Shown here piece by piece: positions 35,582-45,242 of a stretch of 64,000 nucleotides of DNA (positions are counted from its first letter, which is position 1; each line of letters starts with the position of its first letter). The stretch lies in the NCBI GenBank assembly GCA_020436085.1, contig JAGQYM010000009.1:57697-121696 (forward strand), read 5' to 3'. The notes beneath the pieces were generated by a model, which was given only the letters and a program-made list of their open reading frames with translations, was not told where the DNA came from and ran no database searches. This DNA comes from Cyclobacteriaceae bacterium. Lineage in GTDB: Bacteria > Bacteroidota > Bacteroidia > Cytophagales > Cyclobacteriaceae. Position numbers and translations under genes: made by a program.

Positions 35582-37384
35582 CTAAAACGGATATTTGCCT
35601 TCCGCAATCACGTGCTCAGCCACGTTTCTCCTGGCTGCCTTGAGATTATAGGGCTCCATTTTGGTGAACCTTTTAAGTCCAAGCAACATCAACCTTTGTT
35701 CATCTCCATCAGCAAAAGCATAGATCGCTTGCTTGCCTGCGGAAGCTGCTTTCTCCACGGCATAGTGCAGATAAATCATCGCCATCTCCTTCTGGATTTC
35801 ACATGCGGCCTCTCCTTTCATACCGATTAGTTTTTCCACACGTAGCAAAGTTGACTCGGCTACATATCCTTCGATCAACATATCAGCAAGGTTCATCAAT
35901 ACTTCCTGCTCATCGGAAAGCTTCTGCATATATTTCTGTACAGCAGCTCCTGCCACCATCAAGCCAGCCTTCTTCAGATTGAGCAACGCCTTCTTCTCTT
36001 TTACAAAAATTCCTTCTTCATCAGCTGCGCCAAAATCCGGAATCGCTATCAACTCCTTTTGTACCGCCATTGCCGGATTCATAAGATCGAGATGCCCTTT
36101 CATGGCACGCTTCAGTAGCATATCGATCGTCAACATGCGATTGATTTCATTTGTGCCCTCAAATATCCGATTGATTCGAGCATCACGATAAGCACGATCC
36201 ATTGGGCCCTCCGCTGAAAATCCCATGCCCCCATAAATCTGCACGCCCTCGTCTACAACAAAATCAAGCACTTCTGATCCATGCACTTTCAGGATCGCAC
36301 ACTCAATGGCGAACTCCTCAGTTGACTTGAGTTTTGCCTTTGCTGCATCCATTCCTCCTGTCACCATAGCGGCATAGGAGTCGTCAATATTTTGTCCTGC
36401 CCGATAGTGCGCAGATTCTGATGCAAAAATCTTTGTCGCCATCTCAGCGATCTTGTGCTTGATCGCTCCGAAGTTGGCAATTGACGTGTTGAACTGCTTC
36501 CTTTCCTTGGCATAGTTAACTGCTTTGGAAAGTGCCATCTTCGATCCACCGACTGCCGCTACGCCTAACTTGATTCTGCCGATGTTGAGAATGTTAACGG
36601 CTATCTTAAAGCCGTTTTCTCTTTCACTTAACATGTTTTCCATCGGTACCTTACAATCATTAAAAAAGATTTGGCGCGTTGAAGATCCTTTGATCCCCAT
36701 CTTGCGCTCCTCTTCGTTCATGGTGATGCCACCAAATGATTTCTCTACGATAAAGGCGCTGAGATTTTTGTCGTCATCAATTTTGGCAAACACGATGTAC
36801 ACATCTGCAAAACCACCATTGGTGATCCACATCTTTTGGCCGTTGATGAGATAGTGCTTCCCATCGGAAGTTAGTTTTGCTTTAGTTTTTCCTGAGTTAG
36901 CATCCGATCCTGAATCTGGTTCAGTAAGGCAATATGCTGCTTTCCATTCACCTGTGGCTAGCTTAGGAAGATACTTTTTCTTTTGTTCGTCATTTCCATA
37001 ATAGAGAATCGGCAACGTACCAATACCCGTATGAGCAGAAAGAGCGACAGCCACCGAATGACCCGCGCCAATTCGTTCAGCAACAAGCATAGTTGTGTTA
37101 AAGTCCATACCAAACCCACCATACTCCTGTGGCACGGATGTGCCTAGTAAACCAAGCTCACCAGCTTTATCCAAAATCTCAGGCATCAATTTCGGATTGC
37201 CCTTGATATCATCAATCTGATCAAGCTTCGGATATACCTCCGCGTCCAAAAATTCATCACAAGTTTTCGCAATCATCTGTTGCTCTTCGGTCCATTCCTC
37301 AGGAATGAAAATCTCTTGAGCCATTGTTTCTTTTATCAAAAACTCGCCTCCTTTGATTGCTTCTTTATCTGTTGTTGTTTCCAT
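35582..37384 (-). CDS. fadE: Acyl-CoA dehydrogenase, FadE type
   Basis: This 600-residue flavoenzyme does the first oxidation of beta-oxidation, acyl-CoA to enoyl-CoA. The core is the usual acyl-CoA dehydrogenase fold: YCLTEPDSGSDANSGKTKA, WITNGGFADVYIVFAK, RISKLGVA-like GRIKLGVAAVGG, and the catalytic-base region YGGMGFSAEGPMDRAYRDARI with Glu at IFEGTNEINR. A C-terminal extension (about 430-600) is typical of the long B. subtilis FadE type, as is the N-terminus KGGEFLIKE. It ends the fadNA(4HB)E operon and is followed by a strong terminator. Confidence 0.92.
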   Translation of the reverse strand: METTTDKEAIKGGEFLIKETMAQEIFIPEEWTEEQQMIAKTCDEFLDAEVYPKLDQIDDIKGNPKLMPEILDKAGELGLLGTSVPQEYGGFGMDFNTTMLVAERIGAGHSVAVALSAHTGIGTLPILYYGNDEQKKKYLPKLATGEWKAAYCLTEPDSGSDANSGKTKAKLTSDGKHYLINGQKMWITNGGFADVYIVFAKIDDDKNLSAFIVEKSFGGITMNEEERKMGIKGSSTRQIFFNDCKVPMENMLSERENGFKIAVNILNIGRIKLGVAAVGGSKMALSKAVNYAKERKQFNTSIANFGAIKHKIAEMATKIFASESAHYRAGQNIDDSYAAMVTGGMDAAKAKLKSTEEFAIECAILKVHGSEVLDFVVDEGVQIYGGMGFSAEGPMDRAYRDARINRIFEGTNEINRMLTIDMLLKRAMKGHLDLMNPAMAVQKELIAIPDFGAADEEGIFVKEKKALLNLKKAGLMVAGAAVQKYMQKLSDEQEVLMNLADMLIEGYVAESTLLRVEKLIGMKGEAACEIQKEMAMIYLHYAVEKAASAGKQAIYAFADGDEQRLMLLGLKRFTKMEPYNLKAARRNVAEHVIAEGKYPF

Positions 37385-37781
37385 ATTCTTCTAGTTGTTC
37401 GTTGATTGTTGTCTGTTGTCCGTCTGATGATCGACTTTGAAAATATTTTATGAAGCCGTTAAGGAGTTTCAAACATTTAATAGTTTGATTCCTCGGCCCT
37501 TCTATCTCATCTAAAAATCCCAAATCAAGTGCTAGTAAAATCTGTGTTTCTATTTCATACAACGAAGCCCTTGCAATAAAAAAGAATCGAAGGGAGTCTT
37601 TTGCATTTCTTCTACCACAGCCTTCGGCAATATTGGAAGCAACAGAGATGGCTGCTCGTCTAATTTGAGTGGTGAGTCCATATAGTTCTTCTGGTGGAAA
37701 ACTTTTAGTTATCTGATAAACAAGCCTCACTAGTTCGCGAGCTTGTTTCCACACCTCTAAATCTTGATAAGATTTCTCCAT
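37365..37781 (-). CDS. Four-helix bundle protein (23S rRNA intervening-sequence type)
   Basis: The 138-residue protein starts at ATG 37781 (MEKSYQDLEVWKQARELV). The motifs YGLTTQIRRAAISVASNIAEG and SLYEIETQILLALDLGFL are diagnostic for the four-helix bundle family first found in intervening sequences of 23S rRNA genes. Its function is unknown. It sits between fadA and fadE and its 3' end overlaps the fadE start by 20 nt. Its C-terminal tail (DGQQTTINEQLEEYGNNNR) is encoded by an AACAAC-rich repeat-like stretch and a related stretch lies before its start, which suggests that it was inserted into the operon as a cassette. Confidence 0.9.
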   Translation of the reverse strand: MEKSYQDLEVWKQARELVRLVYQITKSFPPEELYGLTTQIRRAAISVASNIAEGCGRRNAKDSLRFFFIARASLYEIETQILLALDLGFLDEIEGPRNQTIKCLKLLNGFIKYFQSRSSDGQQTTINEQLEEYGNNNR

Positions 37782-37824
37782 TTCAAATCCTGGCAACTGT
37801 TAACAGACAACTAGCAACTGAAAA

Positions 37825-39000
37825 TCAATTCAGTAATTCGTAAATCCCCGCCACTCCCTGGCCACCGCCAACACACGCTGTCACCATTCCATATTTTTTC
37901 TTCTGCCTTCTCATTTCATTGAATAATTGTACTGACAAACGCGCGCCAGATGAGCCCAAAGGATGTCCAACTGCAATTGCTCCACCATTGACATTGAGCT
38001 TGCTCTTGTCAATGCCCAATTCTTGCACGACCGCCAGCGACTGAGCGGCAAATGCTTCATTCAACTCTATCAAGTCAATATCATTAAGTTTCATTCCGGC
38101 ATTCTTCAATGCCTTTGGTACCGCAGCAACTGGACCTATACCCATGATTCGTGGTTCAACCCCCGCAACTGCGTAGCTCAACATTCTGGCTATCGGCTTT
38201 AGGTTCAGTTCCTTCACCATCTTCTCCGACATCACTACCACGAATGCTGCCCCGTCAGAAGTTTGTGATGAATTCCCCGCAGTAACTGTTCCGCCCATTG
38301 CGAACACAGGTTTCAATTTTGCCAAACCTTCAGTTGTTGTGTCCGCGCGAATCCCCTCATCTTTCTCGACCACAAACTCCCTGGTTTTTTTCTTCATGTT
38401 CTCATCTACGTAGGTCTCCTTCACGGTGATCGGAACGACTTCATCCTTAAACTTTCCTTCTTTCCAGGCCGCCTCTGCTTTCATGTGGGACTCATAAGAA
38501 AACTGATCTTGTGCTTCTCGGGAGATGTTGTATTGCTTCGACACTTCTTCAGCAGTCAGTCCCATGCTGGTGTAGTAAGTAGGATTGTCTTTTGCGATTG
38601 CGTAGTTCAATGCCGTCTTGAATCCCATCACAGGTACCAACGACATCGACTCGGTTCCACCTGCCACAATCACATCGGCCTGCCCGGCTTGAATGCGCTG
38701 ACTGGCGATCGCAATAGTCTCAATGCCAGAGCCGCAATAGCGATTGACCATCATTCCCGGAACTTCCTCGCCAAGCGCCAACAGTGAAATCATTCTACCC
38801 ATCTGCATGCCCTGCTCTGCTTCGGGTACGGCATTACCTACGATCAAATCATCCACCATTTTATTTTCCAACCCCGGAGTTGACTTGATCAAGTGTTTGA
38901 TCACATCTGCAGCCAGGTCATCAGGGCGAGTGAATCTGAATCCACCTTTCTTCGCCTTGCCTACTGCTGTTCGAAAGCCTGATACTATATATGCATCCAT
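37825..39000 (-). CDS. fadA: 3-ketoacyl-CoA thiolase
   Basis: This 391-residue thiolase cleaves 3-ketoacyl-CoA to acetyl-CoA and a shortened acyl-CoA. The active-site Cys lies in NRYCGSGIETI (about 88), the His in GGAIAVGHPLGSSGARL and the second Cys in MVTACVGGGQG near the end. It starts with MDAYIVSGFRTAVGKAKKGG. It follows the fadN gene by 32 bp in the same direction, giving the fadN-fadA order of the B. subtilis operon. Confidence 0.93.
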   Translation of the reverse strand: MDAYIVSGFRTAVGKAKKGGFRFTRPDDLAADVIKHLIKSTPGLENKMVDDLIVGNAVPEAEQGMQMGRMISLLALGEEVPGMMVNRYCGSGIETIAIASQRIQAGQADVIVAGGTESMSLVPVMGFKTALNYAIAKDNPTYYTSMGLTAEEVSKQYNISREAQDQFSYESHMKAEAAWKEGKFKDEVVPITVKETYVDENMKKKTREFVVEKDEGIRADTTTEGLAKLKPVFAMGGTVTAGNSSQTSDGAAFVVVMSEKMVKELNLKPIARMLSYAVAGVEPRIMGIGPVAAVPKALKNAGMKLNDIDLIELNEAFAAQSLAVVQELGIDKSKLNVNGGAIAVGHPLGSSGARLSVQLFNEMRRQKKKYGMVTACVGGGQGVAGIYELLN

Positions 39001-39032
39001 CTCTTTAGTTGTTAGTTCTCAGTTATTAATTT

Positions 39033-41432
39033 TTAGTTGCGAAGTGGTTTGCCTCCGGTTAGAATTGATTGTATCCTTTCCAACGTTTTCTTCTCACCGC
39101 AAAGTGATACGAAAGCCTCGCGCTCCAGATCCAACAGGTATTGTTCGCTTACTTCCTGCGGATAACTTAAGTCACCTCCACACATTACGTTAGCGATCTT
39201 CATCGCGATCTTCATGTCATGATCGGAGATGTAGCGGCCCATTTTCATTCCGTTCACACCTGCTGCGAAAAGTGCCAAACCTGTTTTTCCTTGAACTTTG
39301 ATATTGGTGGCTTGAACTGGCATGGTGTATCCTGCATCAGCCAACTCCAGCACTGCTGCTTTTGCATCAGCTATCTGTCTGTCTTTATTCATCGAGATTC
39401 GATCGAGATTTCTCAACACTCCCATCTCTCTCGCTTCCTCAGCGGACAATGCAACCTTTGCTGTGGCAATATTCATAAACGCATTTTGCAAAGCATTCAG
39501 CTCCACATCACCTTCTTGCAGAGAATCACTTACGCGCTTTGTAAATTCTTTCGTTCCTCCACCTCCGGGAATCAATCCAACTCCTACTTCCACCAATCCG
39601 ATATAAGTTTCTGCTGCTGCCTGCGCGATGTCCGCATGCATTGTCATTTCACATCCGCCTCCCAACGTACGACCTTGAGGCGCAACAACTACGGGCACTG
39701 AAGAATATCTCAAACGCATCACCGTGTTTTGGAAAGCACGCACCATGAAGTCAATCTCATCGTAGTCTTGCTCAATGGCGTACATAAACACCAACCCGAG
39801 ATTGGCTCCCAGTGAAAAGTCTGGTCCTTGATGCCCCACGACCAATCCTCGGTAATCTTTCTCAGCGAGTCCGATCGCGTAGTTCAACCCCTCTACTACG
39901 GCACTACCGAGCGTATAGCTCTTGCTGTGCCATGAGAAGTTGATCACACCATCTCCAATGTCCGTGATTTTTGAATCTGCATTCTTCCAAACCACTTTGT
40001 CACTCAAGTTTTCCAAAATGACAAAGCCCTCCATACCGGGTACTTTCTTGTAGCTCTTCGATGGAATGTCGTAGTAGGCCCTTTGCCCATCCTGCACCAC
40101 ATAAAATGATGTCTTACCGGAGGAGAGCATGTCGTAAACCCATTGCGCGGGTTTATATCCTGCTCCTTCCATTGTCTTTACTGACTTTTCCACACCAACT
40201 GCATCCCATGTCTGAAATGGGCCAAACTCCCAACCAAATCCCGCGCAAACTGCATCGTCAATTCTAAAAAGCTCGTCACTGATTTCAGGAATTCTGTTTG
40301 AGGCGTACTGAAACAGTCCATAGAAAGCATCACGATAAAATTCACCCGCCTTATCTTTTCCAGCCAACAACACCTTGAATCTGTCTTTCAGGTTGTCGAT
40401 AGTCTTGGTAGTCTCCAACGTGGCAAACTTTGCTTTGGCTTTCGGCTTGTATTCAAGTGAGCTAAGGTCGAGCGTGAGAATTTCTGTTTTCCCCTTAGCG
40501 TCTTTGCTCTTTTTATAAAAGCCCTGACCCGTTTTATCTCCAAGCCAGTTGTTCTGCTCGAGTTTGGCGACCACCTCCGGCAATTTGAACATCTCTCTGC
40601 CTTCGTCATCAGGAAGTGCTGCGTATAAGTTGTTGGCAACTTTTACCAGCGTATCAAGGCCAACAAGGTCAGACGTTCTGAATGTTGCTGACTTCGGACG
40701 GCCAATCACTGGCCCTGTTAGCTTATCAACTTCATCCACATTCAATCCCAACTTCTGCATGGAGTCAATCACCTTCAACAAACCCCAAACGCCAACCCTG
40801 TTTCCGATAAATGCAGGCGTGTCTTTGCATAGCACAGTGGTCTTTCCCAGATAGAGGTCGCCATAGTGCATCAGGAACTTTGTTACCTCTGGATCGGTGT
40901 GAGGTGTTGGAATCACTTCAAACAACTTTAGATAGCGGGGCGGGTTGAAGAAGTGCGTGCCACAGAAGTTCTTTTTGAAATTTTCGCTTCGTCCCTCCGC
41001 CATCAGGTGAATAGGAATTCCTGAAGTATTTGAAGTTACCAGTGTTCCCGGTGTTCTGTATTTTTCTACTTCCGTGTAGACTTTCTTTTTGATATCAAGA
41101 TTCTCGACTACTACTTCAATGATCCAATCGTTATCCTTGATCTTGGGCATGTCATCGGTGAAGTTGCCCAACGTGATTCTCGAGATAAACTTTTTGGAAA
41201 AGAGGGGGCCCGGACTGGACTTCACGCTGCGGTCAAAAGACGACTGAACGATTCGGTTCTTCACTCGCTTGTCATCAAGTGAGAGTCCTTTCGTTTTCTC
41301 TTCCTCATTAAGTTCGCGCGGTGCAATGTCAAGCAACAGGACAGAACATCCAATGTTGGCAAAGTGACATGCAATTGCTGATCCCATCACGCCCGATCCC
41401 AACACTGCAACTTTTCTAATATTTCTGTTCAT
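39033..41432 (-). CDS. fadN: 3-hydroxyacyl-CoA dehydrogenase / enoyl-CoA hydratase, FadN type
   Basis: This 799-residue bifunctional enzyme performs steps two and three of beta-oxidation. The NAD-binding dehydrogenase part is N-terminal (VAVLGSGVMGSAIACHFANIG; later GTHFFNPPRYLKLFEVIP) and the hydratase part is C-terminal (about 500-720: GPDFSLGANLGLV, GRTLGGGCEMTMHADI, AETYIGLVEVGVGLIPGGGG with two catalytic Glu). This order is that of FadN, the reverse of E. coli FadB. It heads the fad genes after the MarR regulator. Confidence 0.93.
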   Translation of the reverse strand: MNRNIRKVAVLGSGVMGSAIACHFANIGCSVLLLDIAPRELNEEEKTKGLSLDDKRVKNRIVQSSFDRSVKSSPGPLFSKKFISRITLGNFTDDMPKIKDNDWIIEVVVENLDIKKKVYTEVEKYRTPGTLVTSNTSGIPIHLMAEGRSENFKKNFCGTHFFNPPRYLKLFEVIPTPHTDPEVTKFLMHYGDLYLGKTTVLCKDTPAFIGNRVGVWGLLKVIDSMQKLGLNVDEVDKLTGPVIGRPKSATFRTSDLVGLDTLVKVANNLYAALPDDEGREMFKLPEVVAKLEQNNWLGDKTGQGFYKKSKDAKGKTEILTLDLSSLEYKPKAKAKFATLETTKTIDNLKDRFKVLLAGKDKAGEFYRDAFYGLFQYASNRIPEISDELFRIDDAVCAGFGWEFGPFQTWDAVGVEKSVKTMEGAGYKPAQWVYDMLSSGKTSFYVVQDGQRAYYDIPSKSYKKVPGMEGFVILENLSDKVVWKNADSKITDIGDGVINFSWHSKSYTLGSAVVEGLNYAIGLAEKDYRGLVVGHQGPDFSLGANLGLVFMYAIEQDYDEIDFMVRAFQNTVMRLRYSSVPVVVAPQGRTLGGGCEMTMHADIAQAAAETYIGLVEVGVGLIPGGGGTKEFTKRVSDSLQEGDVELNALQNAFMNIATAKVALSAEEAREMGVLRNLDRISMNKDRQIADAKAAVLELADAGYTMPVQATNIKVQGKTGLALFAAGVNGMKMGRYISDHDMKIAMKIANVMCGGDLSYPQEVSEQYLLDLEREAFVSLCGEKKTLERIQSILTGGKPLRN

Positions 41433-41453
41433 AGCTTATAGGTTCTTAGTAAT

Positions 41454-41912
41454 TCAAGCTTTCACGCTTGAAACTGGTTCATAAATTATTTCTCGTTCGA
41501 TGGCCTGGTTCACTGATGCAAGCACATCAAAAAATGCATCCAATTTTGACTCGGGTATGATCTCTCTCATCACGTTGTTGAACTGAAGCACAGTTTCTCT
41601 CGCCCTGTTCTTCATCTGCACACCCTTGTTGGTTAAGAATATGCGTACACCTCTGCGGTCATTGGGATCGGGAGCTCTGTAAATCAACTGCTTTTCTTCC
41701 ATTGATTTTAGAAGCCTGGTGAGGCTCCTCGCTTCAAGACCCATTTGCGGAGCAATCTTCGTAGCTGACGTACCCTCCTCACTATTAATATTAAGAAGAA
41801 CATAGCCCACGGACATTGTGCCCCCAAACTTGGCCGCCTGTTGATTATACATCCGGGAGATGGCGTGCCAGGTCGCTTTTATGTGATGGTCTAAGGTTTC
41901 TTCTTTTTTCAT
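41454..41912 (-). CDS. MarR-family transcriptional regulator of the fad operon
   Basis: The 152-residue protein starts at ATG 41912 (MKKEETLDHHIKATW); a TTG at 41918 is an unlikely alternative. The winged helix is at about 30-100 (TSATKIAPQMGLEARSLTRLL, LIYRAPDPNDRRGVRIFLT). It is the first gene of the fad operon and probably represses it until an acyl-CoA or fatty acid binds. A perfect 20-bp palindrome lies 36 bp upstream of its start. Confidence 0.9.
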   Translation of the reverse strand: MKKEETLDHHIKATWHAISRMYNQQAAKFGGTMSVGYVLLNINSEEGTSATKIAPQMGLEARSLTRLLKSMEEKQLIYRAPDPNDRRGVRIFLTNKGVQMKNRARETVLQFNNVMREIIPESKLDAFFDVLASVNQAIEREIIYEPVSSVKA

Positions 41913-41947
41913 CCACAAGGGGCAAAGGGAGTCGAATATAGAGAATT

Positions 41948-41967
41948 TTAGTATGCATGCATACTAA
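41948..41967. promoter_or_regulatory. Perfect 20-bp palindrome, probable MarR operator
   Basis: The sequence reads TTAGTATGCA followed by its exact reverse complement TGCATACTAA. It lies 36 bp upstream of the MarR start in the 236-bp divergent gap before the alpha-amylase gene. Length and symmetry fit a MarR dimer site. A further TGCATGATTT partial half site follows at 41969. The rest of the gap shows no structure that I can support. Confidence 0.65.
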
Positions 41968-42148
41968 ATGCATGATTTATTTTTACTTAATCAGAACGCT
42001 ATCGGGGTTGGCCTGCACCTTCAGTTAATCCGAATTTTTGCACCCCGATCTGGAATCCACATCGCTTTTCGGTCGAATAACGCTCGCTTGTCATTCACCC
42101 CTTATTTTCTATCTTGACTTGATTTTCTGAGTTGCTTACCCAGCATGA

Positions 42149-43741
42149 ATGAGAACCCGACCCACTGAGAAGGTTCGTTTTTTTTACTCCATACTTCCCT
42201 TTCTTATTGTTATGACACTCGCAAACGGTTGCAATACATCCGACCAACATAAAGTAGTTACGTGGCCGCATGGCGTGTACTACGAAATCTTTGTTCAGTC
42301 ATTCTACGATAGCAACGGAGACGGCATTGGTGATATTAATGGGTTGACACAAAAGCTCGATTACATTCAGGATCTTGGGGTAAATGGTGTTTGGCTAATG
42401 CCAATTATGCCTTCACCTTCATATCATAAGTATGACGTAACCGACTACAAAGGCATTCATCCTGACTACGGCACTGTTGAAGACTTTAAAAAATTTGTAG
42501 ACGAAGCACACAAGCGAAATTTAAAAGTGATCATCGACTTGATCATGAATCACTGCAGCATGAGGCATCCGTGGTTTGTCGATGCTGTGAAAAATCCAAA
42601 CGGCCCGCATCGCAATTACTTTCTGTGGGCGGATAAAGACAGTATTGCCAACGAGATCGCAAAAAAAGTTACTACACTGGACTCCGATAATATTACACAG
42701 TGGCACGCGGTAGAAGGTGATGAGAAGGGAAAACACTACTACGGTTTTTTTAACCGCGACATGCCAGATCTCAATTTCGACAATCCAGCTGTGCGCGAGG
42801 AGTTCGTTGAGATCGGTCGCTATTGGTTTCAAGACATGAAAGTGGATGGTTTCCGATTGGACGCTGCCAAACATATTTATCCAGATGATCGTGCGCCCGA
42901 CAACCACGCTTTCTGGGCGTGGTTCCGTGCTGAAATGGAAAAAGTCAAACCAGACGTGTACATGGTAGGTGAAGTATGGAGTCCTGCAGAAGAGGTCGCT
43001 CCTTATCTAAAAGGAATTCCTGCGCTCTTTAATTTCGATCTTGGAGTAGCAATCATCAATGCGGTGAATGCGGTGAAGGATACCAACAACCTGGTGAAGA
43101 CTTATAAAACAATCGCAGACTACTATCATGGTGTAACTCCGGAATATCTTGACGCCACTTTCCTCACCAATCACGATCAGAATAGAATCATGAGCGTGTT
43201 GGGTAATGATCCGCAAAAGATGCGCGTGGCCATTGCGATATTGATGACACTTCCCGGCACACCTTATATATATTATGGTGAAGAATTGGGTATGCTTGGC
43301 ATGAAGCCGGATGAACATATCCGGGAGCCGTTTGTTTGGGATAATGGCAATGCAGTTGCTGGCCAGGCATCCTGGATTACACCGGAGTACAGCACAGACA
43401 AAACCATCAGTCCGCTTTCAATTCAAACAGCTGATGAGGGGTCGTTGTACAATTATTATAAAAATTGGATTCGATTAAGAAATGCGAGCCGCGCGCTTAG
43501 TTATGGTGACCTTAATTATTCCGATATTAAGAAGAAAGAAATCATCAGCTTCATTAGAGAAATGGAGAATGAATCTGACCTGGTCATTCATAATATTTCC
43601 AACAAAACAGTTAACGTGAAGTTGTCTGAACCTATGAAGAAATACGGAAGCATACATTTTCAATCTGATGCCAAGGCAACAGTGAGTGATGGTCAGTGTA
43701 CTCTTCCACCCTATTCAACTTTGATATTGCAACCCCTTTAA
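42149..43741 (+). CDS. Secreted alpha-amylase/glucosidase, GH13
   Basis: This 530-residue glycoside hydrolase has an N-terminal lipoprotein-like signal (FLIVMTLANGCNTSD, Cys28), so it is probably periplasmic or surface anchored. GH13 conserved regions are visible: DLIMNHCS (I), GFRLDAAKHI with the nucleophile Asp (II), MVGEVWS with the acid/base Glu (III) and FLTNHDQNR (IV). It should cleave alpha-1,4-glucans or malto-oligosaccharides. It is followed after 19 bp by a sugar MFS porter, suggesting a starch or maltose use operon. Confidence 0.92.
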   Translation: MRTRPTEKVRFFYSILPFLIVMTLANGCNTSDQHKVVTWPHGVYYEIFVQSFYDSNGDGIGDINGLTQKLDYIQDLGVNGVWLMPIMPSPSYHKYDVTDYKGIHPDYGTVEDFKKFVDEAHKRNLKVIIDLIMNHCSMRHPWFVDAVKNPNGPHRNYFLWADKDSIANEIAKKVTTLDSDNITQWHAVEGDEKGKHYYGFFNRDMPDLNFDNPAVREEFVEIGRYWFQDMKVDGFRLDAAKHIYPDDRAPDNHAFWAWFRAEMEKVKPDVYMVGEVWSPAEEVAPYLKGIPALFNFDLGVAIINAVNAVKDTNNLVKTYKTIADYYHGVTPEYLDATFLTNHDQNRIMSVLGNDPQKMRVAIAILMTLPGTPYIYYGEELGMLGMKPDEHIREPFVWDNGNAVAGQASWITPEYSTDKTISPLSIQTADEGSLYNYYKNWIRLRNASRALSYGDLNYSDIKKKEIISFIREMENESDLVIHNISNKTVNVKLSEPMKKYGSIHFQSDAKATVSDGQCTLPPYSTLILQPL

Positions 43742-43760
43742 GCATTTAAATCCCCTGCGA

Positions 43761-45152
43761 ATGTCTAAACAACTCTTTCTCCTTTTGGTCACCATTGTCA
43801 CCGCCATGGGCGGACTGCTATTTGGCTACGACACTGGCGTTATTAATGGCACTCAATTTTATTTCAGCAAATACTTCGAGTTGGATCCTGCGATGAAGGG
43901 CTGGGTAGTGGGAAGTGCTTTGGTGGGTTGTTTCACTGGTGCATTGGTAGCCGGCACACTTAGCAAGGCCATTGGAAGAAAATATTCCCTGATCATTTCC
44001 GCTGTTCTCTTTACGATATCAGCATGGGGATCTGGTTTACCCGCTATACTTCCCGAAAGTATTTCCCTAATGGTTTTCTTCAGAATTGTTGGCGGGCTGG
44101 GAATCGGTATCGCATCGATGAATGCTCCCATGTATATCGCTGAGATCTCGCCTGCAGATAAGCGCGGATTGATGGTAACCTATTATCAGCTGGCGGTCGT
44201 GATTGGTTTCTTCGCGGTATTTCTTGCTACCTACTTTATTGGAAATACAAAAACGGAACAGGAAAACATCGACTATGGATGGCGCGTAATGTTCTGGTCT
44301 GAGTTGGTGCCATGTTTTCTGTTTCTCATTCCCTTGTTCTTCGTGCCGAAGAGTCCGAGGTGGCTCGCACTGAAAGGAAGAAATGAAGAGTCCCTGAAAG
44401 TTTTGAATAAGATCCACGGTCCCGAGATGGCTGAAAAAGAGTACAAGGAAATTCAGGAATCATTAGCAGCTGATGCACAAAAGGCCAAAGTAAATCTCTG
44501 GGGAAAAAGTGTATTCGCTATCGTGGTGATCGGTACTATTCTCTCCATGCTTCAGCAGTTTACGGGTATCAACGCAGTGTTGTATTACGGAGCTGATATT
44601 TTTGAAAAAGCGCTCGGCTTTGGACAGGAGGATATTCTTGCGCAGCAAATCCTGTTGGCTGGTATCAACCTCGTCTTCACATTCGTAGCGATGGCCACAG
44701 TAGATAAGTTTGGTCGTAAGCCTTTGCTTTATGTAGGCTCCATCGGAATGTTCCTTGGTTTTTTGCTACTCACCGTTACGTTGATGACTAACTCCGTAGG
44801 TGTGCTTTCGCTGATTGGTGTGTTGATGTTCATCGCTTCATTTGCGATGTCAATGGGGCCGGTGGTTTGGGTCATCCTTGCAGAAATGTTCCCGAACAAT
44901 ATTCGTAGTGCAGCAATGTCTGTCGCAGTAGCAGCACAATGGGCTGCAAACTATTTTGTGTCTCAGACTTTCCCCATGGTGGCAGAAAGCCAGGCCAATG
45001 CTGGTGACTTCTGGAGCGGATCTCTCCCGTATGTTCTATTCATGTTCTTCATCTTCTTGATTTTCGTTTTCACCTACAAGTACATTCCGGAAACAAAAGG
45101 AAAGACTTTGGAACAGCTTGAGAAGATGTGGGAAGAAAGGAACAAGGCCTAA
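43761..45152 (+). CDS. Sugar:proton symporter, MFS (XylE/GLUT type)
   Basis: This 463-residue permease has twelve membrane helices. The sugar porter motifs are present: GGLLFGYDTGVINGTQ at the start, ALVAGTLSKAIGRKYSL (D-R/K-x-G-R-R-like), PMYIAEISPADKRG, PKSPRWLALKGR, QQFTGINAVLYYG, DKFGRKPLLY and YIPETKGKTLEQLE near the C-terminus. It would import a hexose or disaccharide made by the upstream amylase. Confidence 0.93.
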   Translation: MSKQLFLLLVTIVTAMGGLLFGYDTGVINGTQFYFSKYFELDPAMKGWVVGSALVGCFTGALVAGTLSKAIGRKYSLIISAVLFTISAWGSGLPAILPESISLMVFFRIVGGLGIGIASMNAPMYIAEISPADKRGLMVTYYQLAVVIGFFAVFLATYFIGNTKTEQENIDYGWRVMFWSELVPCFLFLIPLFFVPKSPRWLALKGRNEESLKVLNKIHGPEMAEKEYKEIQESLAADAQKAKVNLWGKSVFAIVVIGTILSMLQQFTGINAVLYYGADIFEKALGFGQEDILAQQILLAGINLVFTFVAMATVDKFGRKPLLYVGSIGMFLGFLLLTVTLMTNSVGVLSLIGVLMFIASFAMSMGPVVWVILAEMFPNNIRSAAMSVAVAAQWAANYFVSQTFPMVAESQANAGDFWSGSLPYVLFMFFIFLIFVFTYKYIPETKGKTLEQLEKMWEERNKA

Positions 45153-45242
45153 AATTTTCACGGTGGCGGATATGCTAATGATTTTTTCAGATCACCTATG
45201 TCGTAAATTGTCCCTCGTACTTTAGCCTAAGCACCTTCTTCT

